From: Macrotis lagotis
Taxonomy: Eukaryota > Chordata > Mammalia > Peramelemorphia > Peramelidae
Length of the DNA: 64,000 bases
Reading direction: 5' to 3'
NCBI RefSeq assembly: GCF_037893015.1
Contig: NC_133660.1
Span: 284,267,578-284,331,577 of the forward strand
The translations under genes were made by a program, and so were the position numbers. How positions within the stretch are numbered: position 1 is the first letter of the stretch; every line of letters starts with the position of its first letter. This document shows, in pieces, positions 22,179-33,480 of the stretch. The notes under the pieces were generated by a model. That model searched no databases, was not told the DNA's origin, and was given only the letters and a program-made list of their open reading frames with translations.

Positions 22179-23024
22179 AGAATCTAGCTCACCTCAAAAT
22201 TTGCACAGAAGTGGATCAAAGAATCAGCACTTGAACTGCTTCTTACTCAGGGTTAGAATGCACATAGCGTATGGGACAGATCAAATTCAGAAATACATGA
22301 AGGAATCCATGGAAGACGACTATCTATGGATGTTCCTTCTCTAACGCAGTAGTTATAAACTCCATAAAGGTTAGGGACTCTCATGTGTTGTCTTGGCAGC
22401 CCCAGGTCAATCTTACAGTGACTATTTAATGAAAAACGTCTCTCGAATGGAATTGTTTGGACTAAACAAGGCCACTAGCTTTCCAGTCAAGGTCAGAAAA
22501 TCAAAAGAGCATCTGGTCCAACCAGGACAATAATTTTCTTTACTTCAATTCTGGAGTTGGGGAGGAAGAGAAAGGGACAAGAACTTCTATTCCAGGGTTA
22601 GTTCTCATTCCAGAAACTCTGTGTCATATCCACGTAGTTGCTGCCAAGTAGTTTCTCCAAAGGAGAAAAGGATCTTTTGGTATCATTATCCTGGACAGGA
22701 TGACCTGGCAGGTCAGGATGACGATCTGGTCAAATGATGACTCATAAACCTCTGGCCTTGAAAGTATCTGGGCCCCACTTACTTCATGACCAAAAGTTCT
22801 GTCAACCAACAGATGCAGGGCATCCGGGCAGGGTTGTGTTCTAAGAGAGTCCACAGAAACTTAGATTTGGGGTCTGCATGCAATACTGCAACTCCCAGAA
22901 GAATTACAAGAATAAACTCAGGCTTGTTTTCACGCTAACCATAATAACTGGGTTAGCTTGGCCGGGTTATATGGCTTTTGCAAGCCACAGCCAGTGGCTG
23001 CAAGGGAGCTGCATTCAGAGATGT
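22179..23024. other. No gene recognised
   Basis: Unique-looking intergenic DNA. No frame shows a known domain. Confidence 0.45.
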
Positions 23025-23215
23025 GATAGACAGAAGCCTGGACTTGGACTCAAGAAAACTCAGATTCTAATCCTGCCTCTGACAACTAGCTAGTGATCTG
23101 TCCCTGGTTAATTTATTTGACCTCATTTACCTTCTATTTCCACATCTGTCAAATGAGTTGTGGTAAATATTATACAAGATATTGTATGGAAAGTTATCTA
23201 CAAATGTAAATTATT
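23025..23215 (+). repeat. MIR-type SINE
   Basis: GCCTGGACTTGGACTCAAGA, CCTCTGACAACTAGCTAGTG and CACATCTGTCAAATGAGTTG mark the element. Confidence 0.65.
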
Positions 23216-23384
23216 ATTCCACTCCTAATGGGCTACTCTAGAGACTTGAATCAACCTTGATTTGGGGGTATTTGGGTCTATAATGACATAGGTGACCAGA
23301 AGTAGGCTGGAAAGAGCCTGTTTGGAATAAGATGTCTTGGGTTCAAATCCCAACTCTGTTTTTAACCTTTGAACCATGAAGCTA

Positions 23385-23560
23385 GCCTTTGAATTCATTT
23401 GTTCTAATCCCTTCATTTTAAAGATGGGGAAATTGAAGACCAGAGAGACAGAGGGATTAGCCCAAATTCACAGGAGTACTAAGTGGCCAAGTCAGAATTC
23501 AAATTCATATCTTATAACTTCGAATTTAGCAGGAAAGTTCACTGCTCTTTCCCATGGGCC
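23385..23560 (-). repeat. MIR-type SINE, antisense
   Basis: CCCTTCATTTTAAAGATGGG, GAAATTGAAGACCAGAGAGA and TCAGAATTCAAATTCATATC are in antisense MIR order. Confidence 0.65.
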
Positions 23561-23689
23561 AGGTGTCTCCCAATGAGATCTTGAGAAATTCACAGATGGA
23601 GCACACTGCCTTGGAAAGATCCCTGCCCCATAAAGAGATTTTCAAGTCAAAAATAAAAAAAAAGGTGGAGAGGATCACTTATCAGGGAT

Positions 23690-23860
23690 TTATTTTATAA
23701 AAGTTCCTCAACCAGATACAATTTGAACTAGATGATCTCCAAAGCACAGTTTTTCCAGTCATTTCCTTCCCTGTGCCTCGGTTTCCTCAGCTGTAATAGG
23801 AGTTGGATGAGATGATCACTGAGGCTCTTTTCACTTCCGAATATGGGATCTTATGATAAC
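23690..23860 (+). repeat. MIR-like fragment
   Basis: CCCTGTGCCTCGGTTTCCTC and GAGATGATCACTGAGGCTCT resemble MIR 3' sequence; the left end is unclear. Confidence 0.5.
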
Positions 23861-24765
23861 CTTTTAACGGAGATATTCAACACCAAAGACTCCCAAGCTC
23901 CCATTGACAATGGACAAACTTTTAAAAAGGATTAAATAATTTAATTTATAACTTCTGTGACAATTGCTAGGTGCCTGATGCTTAAGTTCATCACAAACTG
24001 CCATAGTTCACAGGATTCCTAATTAAGCATTGTATATTTTATCTTAGCTCTGCACTGTCTAAGCTACTGCTAGGACATATCTTCTTGGTAAGACCGTCAG
24101 ACTTTGTTCAGTTCTCTTTCCAGTGGCTATCCTCTCTGACGGAGAAATTCCTCCTGTGAACAGTCATCTCCAACCCACTAGAGAACATTTGGACCTCTCA
24201 AACTCAGAAGGTGGCCTTTAGGTCTGTGCACCTCCATTTCAGGATAGGCATTTATTCACCTAATAGCAGAAAAGGTCATACACACAAGAGGCAACAAAAA
24301 CCCAGACTGGGTAGACCATGTGCTTTAGATGCCATGTGCTTTTGGACCTCAGGGAAATTGGGGTAAAGGCTAAGAAGTCATCCTTCCTTCCATCCCTCTT
24401 CAGAAGAAGTCTGCCACAGCCTTGATACCATTCATAGCCAGAAAGGAAGAGAGAGTGAGGAGGCCAGTGGCCCTTTTTGTACATTTATTGAATTCTTAAG
24501 TCTTCCTGCTCTGCAGCCAAAAAGGGAAAGTTTCATTATCTCCAAGAGCATACTCCTCAAGGATGAGCCACCTGTGTCCAGAACCAGCCCTCCCCCCAAA
24601 GTTCCTGTGTGGTACCCTTGAGCCAAAAATGTCTATTCTGAATATGTTCCATGGCATGTCCAGAGTTTCTCCAGTGGGAGACACTGCTAGAGTTCTAGGA
24701 TTTTTTCAATTTGCTTTTGCCTGGCATTGAATCCACAATCTGGAGCTATTCTATATCTCTAACTA
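23861..24765. other. No gene or clear repeat recognised
   Basis: Unique-looking intergenic sequence. The short minus-strand frames at 24.26-24.68 kb overlap each other in different frames and have no known domain. Confidence 0.45.
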
Positions 24766-25085
24766 AGCAGTTAGGTGGTACAAGTGGATAGAGCACTGGC
24801 CTTGGAATCAGGAGGACAGAAGTGCAAATCTGACCTCAGAAACTTAGCACTTACTAGCTGTGTGACTCTAGGCAAGTCGCTTCACCCTGATTGCCTCACA
24901 TCCAGGGTCATCTCTAGTCATCCTGGTTCATATCTGACTACTGAACCCAGATGACTCTGGAAGAGAAACTGAGGCTGGTGACTTAGCACAGCCACTCCCC
25001 CTCACTCAAATCCAATTCATGTGCTTATCATTGCCTCACCTCCCTGATGTCCTGGTCTTCCTTGAGAACAAAGGACAAACAGCAC
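24766..25085 (+). repeat. Long (~300 bp) marsupial CORE-SINE, full length
   Basis: Head AGCAGTTAGGTGGTACAAGT, core CTGTGTGACTCTAGGCAAGT, middle CATCCAGGGTCATCTCTAGT, and end CCTTGAGAACAAAGGACAAA. Same family and orientation as the 9.2-kb copy. Confidence 0.9.
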
Positions 25086-25295
25086 ATCTCCATCCTCTAT
25101 TGTGTTAACCTTTTAATGCTTGTCTTGACTCTTGTGTTGCACTTTAAAGTGTCTATATAGCTCGGGTCTTTCTGTCAGACATTATTTGGGCATCTCAATT
25201 TCATTAAAGGTTCATTTTATGCACATAGGATTATTCACAGTTTTCTTGGAATTAATTCAAGAATATCCTTTGCCCCCAACCTGGGGCTGCCAAGT

Positions 25296-25370
25296 GGCAG
25301 TAGTAGTAGCTGCAGTGGAATAACAGAAGTAGTAATAATAGTAGTAGCATTACTAGAAGTAGTAGTAGTA
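25296..25370. repeat. AGT-type trinucleotide tract, left part
   Basis: AGTAGTAGT and AGTAATAAT units directly before a SINE. This is the left end of the large tract that resumes after it. Confidence 0.9.
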
Positions 25371-25531
25371 GGGGCGGCTAGGTGGTGCAGTGGATAGAGC
25401 GCCGGCCCTGGAGTCAGGAGGACCTGAGTTCAAATCCAGTCTCAGACTCTTAATAATGACCTAGCTGTGTGGCCTTGGGCAAGCCACTGAACCCCATTGC
25501 CTTGCAAAAAAACTAAAAAAACTAAACAAAC
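25371..25531 (+). repeat. WSINE1-like CORE-SINE inside the trinucleotide tract
   Basis: Well preserved: GGGGCGGCTAGGTGGTGCAG head, CCGGCCCTGGAGTCAGGAGG and an A-rich tail with ACTAAAAAAACTAAAC. Repeat units flank both sides, so it jumped into an existing tract. Confidence 0.93.
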
Positions 25532-25651
25532 GTAGCAACAGTAATAGCAGTAGTAGCAGCAGCAGCAACAGTAACAGTAACCATAGTAGCAGCAGTAATA
25601 GAAACAGCAGTAGCAGTAACTGTAAGTAGTAGTAGCAGCAATAGCGGTGAC

Positions 25652-25701
<50 letters not shown>

Positions 25702-26118
25702 AAATAATAGAAGTAGTAACAGTAGTAGTAGCAGTCACATTACTGGTCGTAGAAGTAATAGGAAAAGTAGTAGCAGCAATAGCAACAGTAATAATAGTAG
25801 TAGTGGTGGTGGCAGCAGGAGGCACAGTAACAATAACAACAGAAATAGTAGTAGCAGCAGGAATAGTAGTAGCAATTGCAGTTGGAGTAATAGTGATAGC
25901 AATAGTAGCAGCAGGAGAAACAGTAGTAGTAGTTGTAGCAGTGGTGATAGTAGTGGTGGTAATAGTAGTAGTAATAGTGGTAGTAGTGGTGGTAGTGGTA
26001 GTAGTAGTAGTAGTAACTGTTGTTGTTATAGTAGTAGTAATAGTAATAGTAATAATAGGAGTAAATAGGAGCAGTAGTAGTAATAATAGTAGTGGTAGTA
26101 ATAGTAGTAGTAATAGAA

Positions 26119-26155
<37 letters not shown>

Positions 26156-26200
26156 TAGTAGAAGCAGTAGTCGTAGCATTACTAGCAGTAGTAGAAATTT
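25532..26200. repeat. Large imperfect AGT/AGC/AAT trinucleotide tract, right part
   Basis: Some 670 bp of three-base units, mostly AGT with AGC, AAT, GGT and ACA variants kept in register. The purest run is near 25,645-25,700 and again at 26,125-26,160. The strand with Thr and Tyr-rich frames and the one with Val-rich frames are open only because the repeat lacks stops in those frames, so the 273-, 197- and 163-residue frames here are not genes. Confidence 0.95.
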
Positions 26201-26574
26201 TCCCTTGAATTTTTCCCACTGTGAAGGACATTTAAGGTGAGGAGGTGTGGATGGAAGAGCCATGGGATTTTCTTTAGCAGGGGAGTGCCGTGCTCAGATG
26301 GGGAGGAGCCTCAGAATCCAGGGAGCCGGCTTCTGATGCTTAGGAACTGGTGGTCCCAGATCAGTTCTCTGATGCTCAGTCTTCTCAGGTATGAAATAGA
26401 GATGATAAACGATCCCCTCTCGCTATTCCCTTACAGGGTGAATTGTGGAGGACATGACATGCTCTCACCTGCAGTTAGGAAAATCCCTTTGGTGGCTATC
26501 TGCCAATCAATCAGCAAACACGTTTAATGCCCTCTGTATTGGGAAAGACTTGCCATGAGACCAATTCAAAAGCT
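26201..26574. other. No gene recognised
   Basis: The 96-residue plus-strand frame lacks any identifiable domain. The sequence may hold a MIR fragment near 26,330-26,440. Confidence 0.4.
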
Positions 26575-26735
26575 ATTGGGGAAGTGAAGCCGAGATGACA
26601 GAGTAGCAGGAAGCACAACAAACTCCTCCCCATGTAACTCCACCAAACAGATCTGGAAAACACACTAGGACAAATCCTGATCAGGAAAGGCAAGAAAAAG
26701 GCACAGTGAGCTTTGGTTTTAACCCAGCTCACCAG

Positions 26736-26767
<32 letters not shown>

Positions 26768-27865
26768 GCACGCACGCAAGCACGCACGCACACACATGCA
26801 CACACACACACGCATGCATGCACACACACGGTCTATGGATGCTGGGGACAGGCCGGCCAGGACACCACATGGAGCACTATTCCAGAACACAGACATGGAA
26901 AGAGCATCTACTTGCCCCAGGTTAGCATGAGGCTCCAAGCCCATCCCAGAGCACGGTGACCTCATGCAGGATACTGGAACAGGTTCCAACCAGCCGCTTT
27001 GTTACTCACTCCCCAGTTCAAGGGAGCAGACACAGAGGGGAATGAATTGTGCCTAGGACTGGTGGTCTGGGGCGGGGGGCAGTGAGGTGCCAGGCCTTGG
27101 TTGTGTACTGAGCAAGGAGTAAGCTCAGCAGATGGGTGACTTTGACCCCAGGAGCAGAGAAAAGTCACAGTTCCAACCTTCAAGACAATCTGAAACTTGC
27201 AGAGAAATAACTATGGCAGGAGTCTCAGACCAAAGGCAAGTCTGTTATTCTGTCGTTCTGAACCAACGGAGGGCAGGTAGTGGTTTAGGACTATGGCAGC
27301 CAAATGGAAGTCTAACGAGAACGGAGCCCAAAGGCTTTTTGTTCAGACCCAAACAAAGGACAAGAAGTTGCAGAGCTCGGATCGGGGAACAAGGGTAAGA
27401 CTTGTCCTAGATGAGATTCTGGGAGCGCTGGAAGCAGCCCAAGTCCCCAGCCTGAACTGGCCCTGAAGCCTGGAATAGCTCAGCACCCCCAATACCCCAA
27501 GCAAACAACAGCCAGACAAGCCCTGACCTTTCCTCCAGAATTGTGGCAATGCCCAACTATAACATAAAACCCAGTCAGGAAGGAGACTGGAAGAATGAAC
27601 AAACTCAAAAAGAATTCCGCCACAAAAAGCTACTATAGTGACTGGGACACTTTAGACACAAACTTAGAAGAAGCAAATGAGTCTAAATTTCTCCAAGCTA
27701 AGCCTCAAAGAAAAAGACAACCTGGGCACAAACTCAACTAGAATTCCTGGAAGAGATGATGCAAGACTTTTAAAAAATAGCTTAAAATGTTTTTACAAAA
27801 AAATTGCAAGCACTAGAGGGGAAAATAGAAAAGATGTGAGAACAATGAAAGAATTAGAAAGGGAA
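26575..27865 (+). mobile_element. Marsupial L1-type LINE, 5' region and ORF1-like start
   Basis: Begins near GTGAAGCCGAGATGACAGAG, the type of start shared with the copy at 18.5 kb. The region from 27,600 (AAAGAATTCCGCCACAAAAA) to 27,865 is A-rich and resembles the ORF1 leader and its coiled-coil part. No long frame is intact. A CA/GCAC microsatellite sits at 26,735-26,830. Confidence 0.65.
26735..26830. repeat. Compound (CA)n / (GCAC)n / (GCAT)n microsatellite
   Basis: CA units, then CGCACGCA and CATGCA units. The His-Thr and Cys-Val frames over it are artefacts. Confidence 0.96.
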
Positions 27866-28022
27866 TTGGGACAGTTAAGTGGCTTAATGGATAGAGCACT
27901 GGCCTTGGAGTTAGGAGTACCTGAGTTCAAGTCCAGCCTCAGACACCTAATAATTACTTAGCTGTGTGACCTTGGGCAAGTCACTTAACCCCACTGCCTT
28001 GCAAAGAAAGAAAAAAAAGAAA
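27866..28022 (+). repeat. WSINE1-like CORE-SINE inside L1
   Basis: Head TTGGGACAGTTAAGTGGCTT is diverged; the core and tail are typical. It interrupts the L1 ORF1-like region. Confidence 0.88.
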
Positions 28023-28546
28023 AGGAATTAACAGCTTGGAACAAGAGAAACAAATCTTTGTCCAAGCAACAAACTCCCTGAAAATTAGAATGATCAAATA
28101 GAAACCGAAGACTACACAATTCAAGAAATATTCAATCAAAATCAAAAGCCTGAAGAAAATAGAAGAAAGTGTAAAATTATCACACAGGGAAAAAACTGAC
28201 CGACAAGACTGAACAAGGAAAGTTCTGACTAAAAACAAGAGCATAGTCATCCAAGTAATAAAGAAGTAATAAAAGAAAACTCTCCATACTTCCCAGAACC
28301 AGAGGACAAAGTGGAAAGACAAAGAATTCACCAATCACCTCCTGAAAGAAACCCCCAAATGAACCAGAACCAAGAAGCCAAAGTCATAATAACACAGTTT
28401 AGAGCTAGTGCTACAAAGGAGCAGAGAACTTGAAATTTGATATATTAGAAGGCAAAAGATATAAGTTTAAAGTCAAGAACAAGTTACCCAGAAAAACTGA
28501 GAATAATTCTACAAGGAAAAAATGGTCTTTTAATGAAATAAAGGAT
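28023..28546 (+). mobile_element. Marsupial L1-type LINE, ORF1-like part
   Basis: A-rich sequence with CAAGAACAAGTTACCCAGAA, TGAGAATAATTCTACAAGGA and AATGGTCTTTTAATGAAATA, a block I associate with marsupial LINE ORF1 3' parts. The frame is broken. Confidence 0.6.
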
Positions 28547-28705
28547 GGGGGCAGCTAGGTAGCACAGTGGATAGAGCACTGGCCCTGGAGCCAGAAGGAC
28601 CTGAGTTCAAATCCAGCCTCAGACACTTAATAATTACCTAGCTGTGTGGCCTTGGGCAAGTCACTTAACCCCATTTGCCTTGAAAAATCCTAAAAAAAAA
28701 AAAAA
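28547..28705 (+). repeat. WSINE1-like CORE-SINE inside L1
   Basis: Head GGGGGCAGCTAGGTAGCACA, near-consensus core and a 14-base A tail. Close to the family consensus, so younger than the L1 it interrupts. Confidence 0.92.
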
Positions 28706-28869
28706 AGAAGAATGGAAAGTGCTAAAGAGGAAAACACTGGGGAGAGAAAGGGAGGTAAGGGGAAATTATCTTACATGTTTTGGATGCACAAATAGAAATC
28801 TATAGAAACAAGGAGGGGGTAGGGGGACCAGTAACACTTTAACTTCATTCTCATCAGAACTAGACACAC

Positions 28870-28903
<34 letters not shown>

Positions 28904-29225
28904 GAGACAAATTGGATGCAGAAATACACTTTATTTACCAGGGAAATGGGAGTAAGAATAAAGGAAATTAGAGGTAGAGTATATTAAGGGAATGAGTAAT
29001 TCTAAGCAAAAATAAAAAAAAACTTCTAAGGATATATTTATATATTATATAATTATTTTTGAATATATTTATGGGGTTTTTTCTGTACTGGCAAAGAATT
29101 GGAATCTTAGGACAGGAAAGAGGTCCCTATCCATTGGGGAATGATCAACACAAGTTGTCTTATAGGAATGTGATGGAATGCTATTGTGCTATAAGAAATG
29201 AATGGGGTGGTTTAAGAGAAAACTG
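28706..29225 (+). mobile_element. L1-type LINE, 3' part after a large internal deletion
   Basis: CTGGCAAAGAATTGGAATCT, CCATTGGGGAATGATCAACA and GGAATGTGATGGAATGCTAT are the LINE 3' region. Most of ORF2 is missing between this and the ORF1-like block. A short CA repeat lies at 28,879-28,903. Confidence 0.7.
28879..28903. repeat. (CA)n microsatellite
   Basis: Twelve CA units within LINE sequence. Confidence 0.93.
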
Positions 29226-29252
29226 GGGGACAGCTAGGTAGTACAGTAGATA
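29226..29252 (+). repeat. Stray SINE head, inverted relative to the next SINE
   Basis: GGGGACAGCTAGGTAGTACA is a plus-strand SINE head with no core after it. The complete SINE 70 bp on is antisense, so the two heads form an inverted repeat. Confidence 0.8.
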
Positions 29253-29321
29253 AATAAAAGTGCCTTAAGTAAATAAATTTTTTTTAAAAAATAAAATTGA
29301 GAGAACTTATGTGATAATTCC

Positions 29322-29460
29322 TCTTTTTGCAAGGCAATGGGATGAAGTGACTTGCCCAGGGTCATACACAGGCAATTATTAAGTATTGAGGCTGGATTTG
29401 AACTCAGGTCCTCCTGATGCCAGGGCCAGTGTTTTATCCACTGCACCACCTAGCTGCCCC
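29322..29460 (-). repeat. WSINE1-like CORE-SINE, antisense
   Basis: TTTTTGCAAGGCAATGGGAT through to CACCTAGCTGCCCC. It is inserted in the L1 3' region, which resumes at TGGGAAAATGTATAAGAACT. Confidence 0.9.
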
Positions 29461-29800
29461 TGGGAAAATGTATAAGAACTGATGCAGAATGAAATAAGCA
29501 GAACCAGGAAAATATTTTATACAAACACAATAATATCATAATGTCTTGAAAGTCTTGGGCTCTCTGATCAGCATAATGACAAACCACAATTCCAGAGACC
29601 TAATGATAAAACAAACTGCCTACTTCCTGATGGGTGAAAGAATCAGAGTGAGAAATGAGACAAATTTTTGTGTGACCAATTTGGAAGGTTTTGCTTGAGT
29701 ACATATTTGTAATAAGTGTTTTATCTCTTTTAATTTCTCAATTGAGGTACAAGACAGAGACTGAAAAGATGGATTTTTGCTAATTGAAAAAAATACTAAT
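29461..29800 (+). mobile_element. L1-type LINE 3' end, continuation
   Basis: GATGCAGAATGAAATAAGCA and CAGAACCAGGAAAATATTTT are the LINE 3' block, followed by a UTR-like end near 29,800. Confidence 0.7.
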
Positions 29801-29814
29801 TTTTTAAAAGAAGG

Positions 29815-30475
29815 CTATGACACCTGAAGAGATGATGAAAAAGGGTAAAAACATCACTTATACAAAAATATTCCTAGTAGCCCTGTTTGTGGTGGCAAAG
29901 AATTGGAAATTAAGTAAATGTCCTTCAATTGGGCAATGGCTTAGCAAACTGTGGTATATGTATAACATGGAACACTATTGTTCTATTAGAAACCAGGAGG
30001 GATGGGAATTCAGGGAATCCTGGAAGGATTTGCATGAACTGATGCTGAGTGAGATGAGCAGAACCAGAAGAACACTGCACACACTAACAACAACATGGGG
30101 GTGATGATCAACCCTGATGGACTCGCTCATTCCAACAGGGCAACCATCAGGAACAATTTAGGGTTCTCTGCAATGGAGAACACCATCTGTATCCAGAGAA
30201 AGAATTACGGACTTTGAACAAAGACCAAAGACTATTACCTTCAAGTTAGAAAAAAAAAGTTATATTATTAAGTAATTTTACTATCTCATACTTTATTTTT
30301 GTTCCTTAAGGATATAATTTCTCTGTCATCACATTCAACTCAGATCAATGTATAACATGGAACTAATGTAAACACTAACAGAATGCCTTCTGTGGGGGGG
30401 TGGGGGGAGGGAAGCAAGAATGGGGGAAAATTGTAAAACTCAAAATAATTAAAATCTTTCTTAAAAAAAATAAAG
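29815..30475 (+). mobile_element. Marsupial L1 3' end (second, separate copy)
   Basis: CTGTTTGTGGTGGCAAAGAA, ATGCTGAGTGAGATGAGCAG, then TGATGATCAACCCTGATGGA and the terminal GGGGGGAGGGAAGCAAGAAT and AAAACTCAAAATAATTAAAA. It matches the copy at 52,940-53,437 almost base for base, so it is a 5' truncated young LINE. Confidence 0.8.
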
Positions 30476-30788
30476 AAGGCTATGATGGAAGTCCAGGCAA
30501 GGAGTGATGACAGTCTGAATCAGGGACGTATCTCTGTGAAAAGATATTTGGAAGAGATGTTCATATATGTGATAAAATTATGACAACACATTAGATACAT
30601 GGAATAAGTGAGACTGAAGGGTTGATGAAAGGTAGGACCTTCAACAAAGAGGGAGGAAAGTTGAAAAGGAGGAGAATTTGAAGGGAAAGAGGAGTTCTAT
30701 TGTGGATGTGTAGATTTTTTAACAAACCCAATGAGCCAGGTTGCCTGTGGGTGATTAGTGATTTGAGACTGGTGTTCAAAAGAGAAAT

Positions 30789-30834
<46 letters not shown>
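30789..30834. repeat. (GATA)n microsatellite
   Basis: About eleven uninterrupted GATA units. Confidence 0.97.
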
Positions 30835-30835
<1 letters not shown>

Positions 30836-30899
30836 GTATTTTTAAGGATAGGAGAGACTTAAGTATGTTTGTTTGCAGGCAGCATGTTTCCAATAGATT

Positions 30900-31080
30900 G
30901 AGAGTTTTTAAATAGTATTTTATTTTTCCCACCTACATGTAAAAACAATTTTTAACATTCATTTTTTAAAATTTTGAGTTCTAAATTCTCTACTGTCCTC
31001 CCTCTTACCCCAGACTCCATATAGAGAGAAAAGCAATTTAGTATAGGTTATACATGTGCAGTCATGCAAAACATATTTCC
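30900..31080 (-). mobile_element. LINE 3' terminus, antisense
   Basis: In the minus strand it reads ATGTTTTGCATGACTGCACA and a tail of TTAAAAATTG, a common marsupial LINE end. It starts the long minus-strand element that continues to about 33.5 kb. Confidence 0.6.
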
Positions 31081-31084
31081 ATAT

Positions 31085-31220
31085 GGGTTTTTTTGAGGCA
31101 ATCAAGGTTAAGTGACTAGTCCAGGGTCCTACAGCTAGTTCGTATCTGAAGTCATATTTGAATTTAGATCCTCCTGGCTACAGGACCAGTGCTCTATTCA
31201 CATCATCTATCTGCCCCTCC
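31085..31220 (-). repeat. Diverged CORE-SINE, antisense
   Basis: GAGGCAATCAAGGTTAAGTG, CCTACAGCTAGTTCGTATCT and CAGTGCTCTATTCACATCAT keep the antisense order; more diverged than most copies. Confidence 0.75.
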
Positions 31221-32011
31221 ATTATGCTTTCCCATATTTTTCACATTGTGAAAGAGGAAAAAAAAGGAAAATAATGAATGTTTTAAAAAGAATACTTTGA
31301 TCTTCATTCAGACCCCCTCAGATCTTTCTCTGGAGGTAAATAATATTTTTCATGAATCCTTTAAATTTGTCTTGGATTTCTGTAAAGCTAAGTCATTCAT
31401 GGTTGACCATCATACTATATACAATAACTTCCTGGTTCTTTTCATTTCACTTTGCATCAGTTCTTGTAACTCCAAGTTTTTCTAAGAGCATTTTACTCAT
31501 CATTTCTTATAGCAAAATAGTATTTCATCCTAATCATATGCCATAACTTGTTAAGCTATTCCCCAATTGATTGGGCACCAATTCTTTGCCACCACAAAAA
31601 AGAGCTGCTATAAATTTTTTTACATTCTGGTCCTTTTCTGTTTTTTTATGACCTCTTTGGGATACAGAACTGGGTCAAAAGATATACACAGTTTTATATC
31701 CATTTGGGCATAGTTATAAACTGTGCTCCAGAATGGTTAAATCTATTCACAACTCTACCAACAAGGCATGTGCCTCAATTTTCCCACATCCCCTCCAATA
31801 TTTGTTATTTTCTTTTTCTGTAATATTAGCCATCTAATAGGTGTGTAGTGGTACCTCAGAGTTGTTTTAATTTGCATTTCTCTAATCAATAGTGATTTAG
31901 CTCATTTTTATATGACTAGCTTTGATTTACTTCATCTCAAAACAACTTGGTCATTTATCAATTAGAAAATGACTTGTATTCTTATAAATTTGGCTCAGTT
32001 TTACATATATA

Positions 32012-32042
<31 letters not shown>

Positions 32043-32110
32043 CTGAGAAATAAGCTCTTTATCAGAGAAATTTAATGTAAAGATTTTTTCACAATTGTGA
32101 TTTTTATCAT
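31221..32110 (-). mobile_element. L1 ORF2 C-terminal and 3' region, antisense
   Basis: The minus strand gives the L1 ORF2 end: AGAGAAATGCAAATTAAAAC, then a GAATTGTGAATAGATTTAAC-type block and a TTTGACCCAGTTCTGTATCC block. Several stops break the frame, so it is dead. Confidence 0.8.
32003..32042. repeat. (TA)n-rich microsatellite
   Basis: ATATAT with GTATAT interruptions within the antisense L1. Confidence 0.9.
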
Positions 32111-33480
32111 ATTTTATCATATTTCCTCGCTGTCCTTCTACCCTATCCATTCTCAAAGGTGTTTTATTTCTGACCACTGTCTACTTCAATCTTCCCTGGC
32201 TTGTATCACACCCCTCCCCTTCTCTTCTCTCCCTCCCTTCCTAAATAGATTTTAATACCCAGCTCAGTATTCCTTCTTTGAGGAAATTCAAATTCAAATA
32301 TTGTAAAAGTTCTTTTGTGTTTCTTTTATGTGAGATAATTTACCTCATTCTACCTCTCCCTACCTCCTTCTCTCGGGTCATTCCTCTTTCTATCCTCCTT
32401 AATTTTATTTTTTTAGATATCGCTCCATTATATTCAGCTCATCCCAGTATCCTCTATCAATTTTCACTCCTTCTAACTGCCCCAATAATGCGAACGTTCT
32501 TAAGAGTTACAAGTATGATCTTCTCATCTAGGAATGTAAATAGTTTAACTTTATTGAATCACTTATGATTTCTCTCTGCTGTTTACCTTTTTGTGCTTCT
32601 CTTGAGTCTTGTATTTGAAAGTAAATTTTTTCTGTTCAGCTCTTGCTTTTCATCAGAAATACTTGAAAGTTGTTTATTTCATTAACTATCCATATTTAGT
32701 TTTGTTGGCTCAGTGATTCTTGGTTGTAATCCTAGCTTCTTTGCCTCCAGCAAAGTCCTCCATTCCTTTACTGAAGAAGCTGATAAATCGTTTGTTATTC
32801 TGACTATGGCTCCACAATGTTTAATTGTTTGTTTCTTACAATTCACAGCTCTGAAAATTGACTACAAGTTTCCTGGGAGTTCTCATTTGGGGATCTCTTT
32901 TTTTTTTTTCAATTGATATTTTATTTTATTTTTTCAATTACATGTTATGAAGGTTTTTTAACATTCATCCATATGCACATACATATTTTAAGTTACATAA
33001 TTTCCTTCCACCCTCCCTTTGCCACTCCCCTCACCTCAGCAGTGAATAAGCTGATGAATATTATACATAAGCATTTATGTTTAAGATGTTTACAGATTAG
33101 TCATTTTCTATATGAGGAATTGGGATTAAGGGAAAAGAAAATCAAGAAATAGGAAAGAAAAATAAGAGAATTTTTTTAAAAAATGAATGTAGTGTTCATT
33201 CAGATTCTGTAGGGTTTTTTGGTTTGATTTGGGTTTGCTTTTTTCCCTTCCTCTGGATGCGGATAGTGTTGGTGATAACAGATCTTCTAGGGTTGTCCTA
33301 GTTCCCTGCAGTTGTCCAGTTCTCTGTTCTGTTTTTTAAGAAATTATTTCTTCAGTGAGCTTTTGTACCTGCTTTTCCATCTGTACAATTCTACTTTTTA
33401 AAGAGCTCTTTTCTTCAGTGAACTTTTGTACTAAATTTTTGTACATTGATTTTCTTCATGAATTATGAGGTGAAGTCTTT
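32111..33480 (-). mobile_element. L1-type LINE, internal/5' parts, antisense
   Basis: Long pyrimidine-rich plus strand. Near 33,320-33,470 the minus strand has a run of Lys, Glu and Leu codons (GAAAAGCAGGTACAAAAGCT) like the ORF1 coiled coil. Short SINE-free stretches cannot be ordered with certainty; rearranged. Confidence 0.5.

Noticed and set aside
25442..26263. Open frames of 273, 197 and 163 codons
   Set aside because: They consist of runs of Thr, Leu, Val, Tyr or Ser produced by the trinucleotide repeat in different frames and strands, with no domain or splice context.
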